In this document: positions 23,132 through 23,312 of the stretch, one piece after another
How the letters are laid out: the number at the start of each line of letters is the position of its first letter
Position numbering within the stretch: position 1 is the stretch's first letter
Source: a virus
Length of the DNA stretch: 23,312 bases
Direction: 5' to 3' (one strand)
IMG/VR virus record: IMGVR_UViG_3300025133_003555
Span: 1 to 23,312 of that record
Notes under the pieces: generated by a model
Seen by the model: only the letters and a program-made list of their open reading frames with translations
What the model was told of the DNA's origin: nothing
Databases searched by the model: none
Position numbers and translations under genes: made by a program

Positions 23132-23312
23132 ACACGGACTGATTACAACTCCGATGAAGAGGGGCGCCCCAAGGGGTGCAAGGTCAAGACTACGAACCCG
23201 AAATAAGTAGCCCGAACCACCTAACACAGTCCTTCCTCATCAAGACCGCCCATAGGGGTCTAGCGAGAACATAGAAGAGATACACAACGCCCCCCCCCGT
23301 CGATTATGGGGC

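Larger units (their letters stand above)
22560..23312. other. Gene-free intergenic region upstream of the late operon
   Basis: No convincing coding frame occurs in these about 750 bases on either strand. The left part (22560-22830) is AT-rich and dense in repeats and palindromes; the right part (about 22850-23312) is GC-rich and full of inverted repeats. The region sits at the start of the leftward structural operon and would be a natural place for promoters, operators, an origin or the packaging signal. It runs off the window edge, so its end is unknown. Confidence 0.7.

Noticed and set aside
22560-23312. CRISPR array
   Set aside because: Repeats are only 8-13 bases, occur in both orientations, and lack uniform spacers of about 30 bases.
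23100-23312. tRNA or tmRNA in the right edge region
   Set aside because: A GGTTCG-like element occurs on the minus strand, but no matching T-stem, anticodon arm or acceptor pairing could be built.
23289-23312. Run of nine C followed by GGGGC as a terminator or genome end
   Set aside because: It lies at the window edge and no terminal repeat or U-tract is visible; a homopolymer assembly artefact is as likely.

Overview
The window looks like the late (virion assembly) half of a tailed double-stranded DNA phage, most likely podovirus-like and of a marine/environmental type. Nineteen genes, all on the minus strand, run right to left: a terminase small subunit candidate, terminase large subunit, portal, a 58-residue protein, two long virion proteins (844 and 1494 residues), a scaffold-like protein, the major capsid protein, two small proteins with basic tails, two small decoration-type beta proteins, a 276-residue beta protein, a 158-residue unknown, two candidates for a short tail tube (adaptor and nozzle), a tail fibre, and two further small or partial structural proteins. 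No tail tape measure, sheath or tail tube gene of a long-tailed phage is seen, and the long internal-type virion protein fits a short-tailed phage that ejects proteins with its DNA. No replication, lysis or integration gene lies in the window. The host cannot be told from this sequence; the marine assignment rests on recalled resemblance of the capsid and fibre proteins to marine viral sequences.

Layout. 20482-22559 holds the packaging genes; 18353-20472 the portal and a tiny coupled gene; 11333-18352 two very large proteins probably inside the head or at the portal; 9581-11266 scaffold and capsid; 7916-9569 four small head-related proteins, the last two each followed by a strong RNA hairpin; 2796-7861 the neck and short-tail genes; 1-2786 fibre and host-contact proteins, the last cut by the window edge. 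Genes are tightly packed, many with stop and start overlapping by one base or directly adjacent, so translation is probably coupled. Three genes start with TTG and one with GTG.

The most unusual part is the roughly 750-base gene-free stretch right of the terminase genes (22560-23312). Its first 270 bases carry two interleaved repeat families: about nine copies of GTGTATTT in both orientations, some spaced by one or two helical turns, and TTAA-based palindromes set exactly 16 bp apart. The remaining 450 bases change abruptly to GC-rich sequence full of inverted repeats and no convincing gene. This looks like a control or replication hub at the head of the late operon. Other points of interest are carbohydrate-binding-like beta-sandwich domains inserted in both tail-tube candidates, a 17-18-residue tandem repeat in the 844-residue protein, and a tandem domain duplication in the protein at the left edge.
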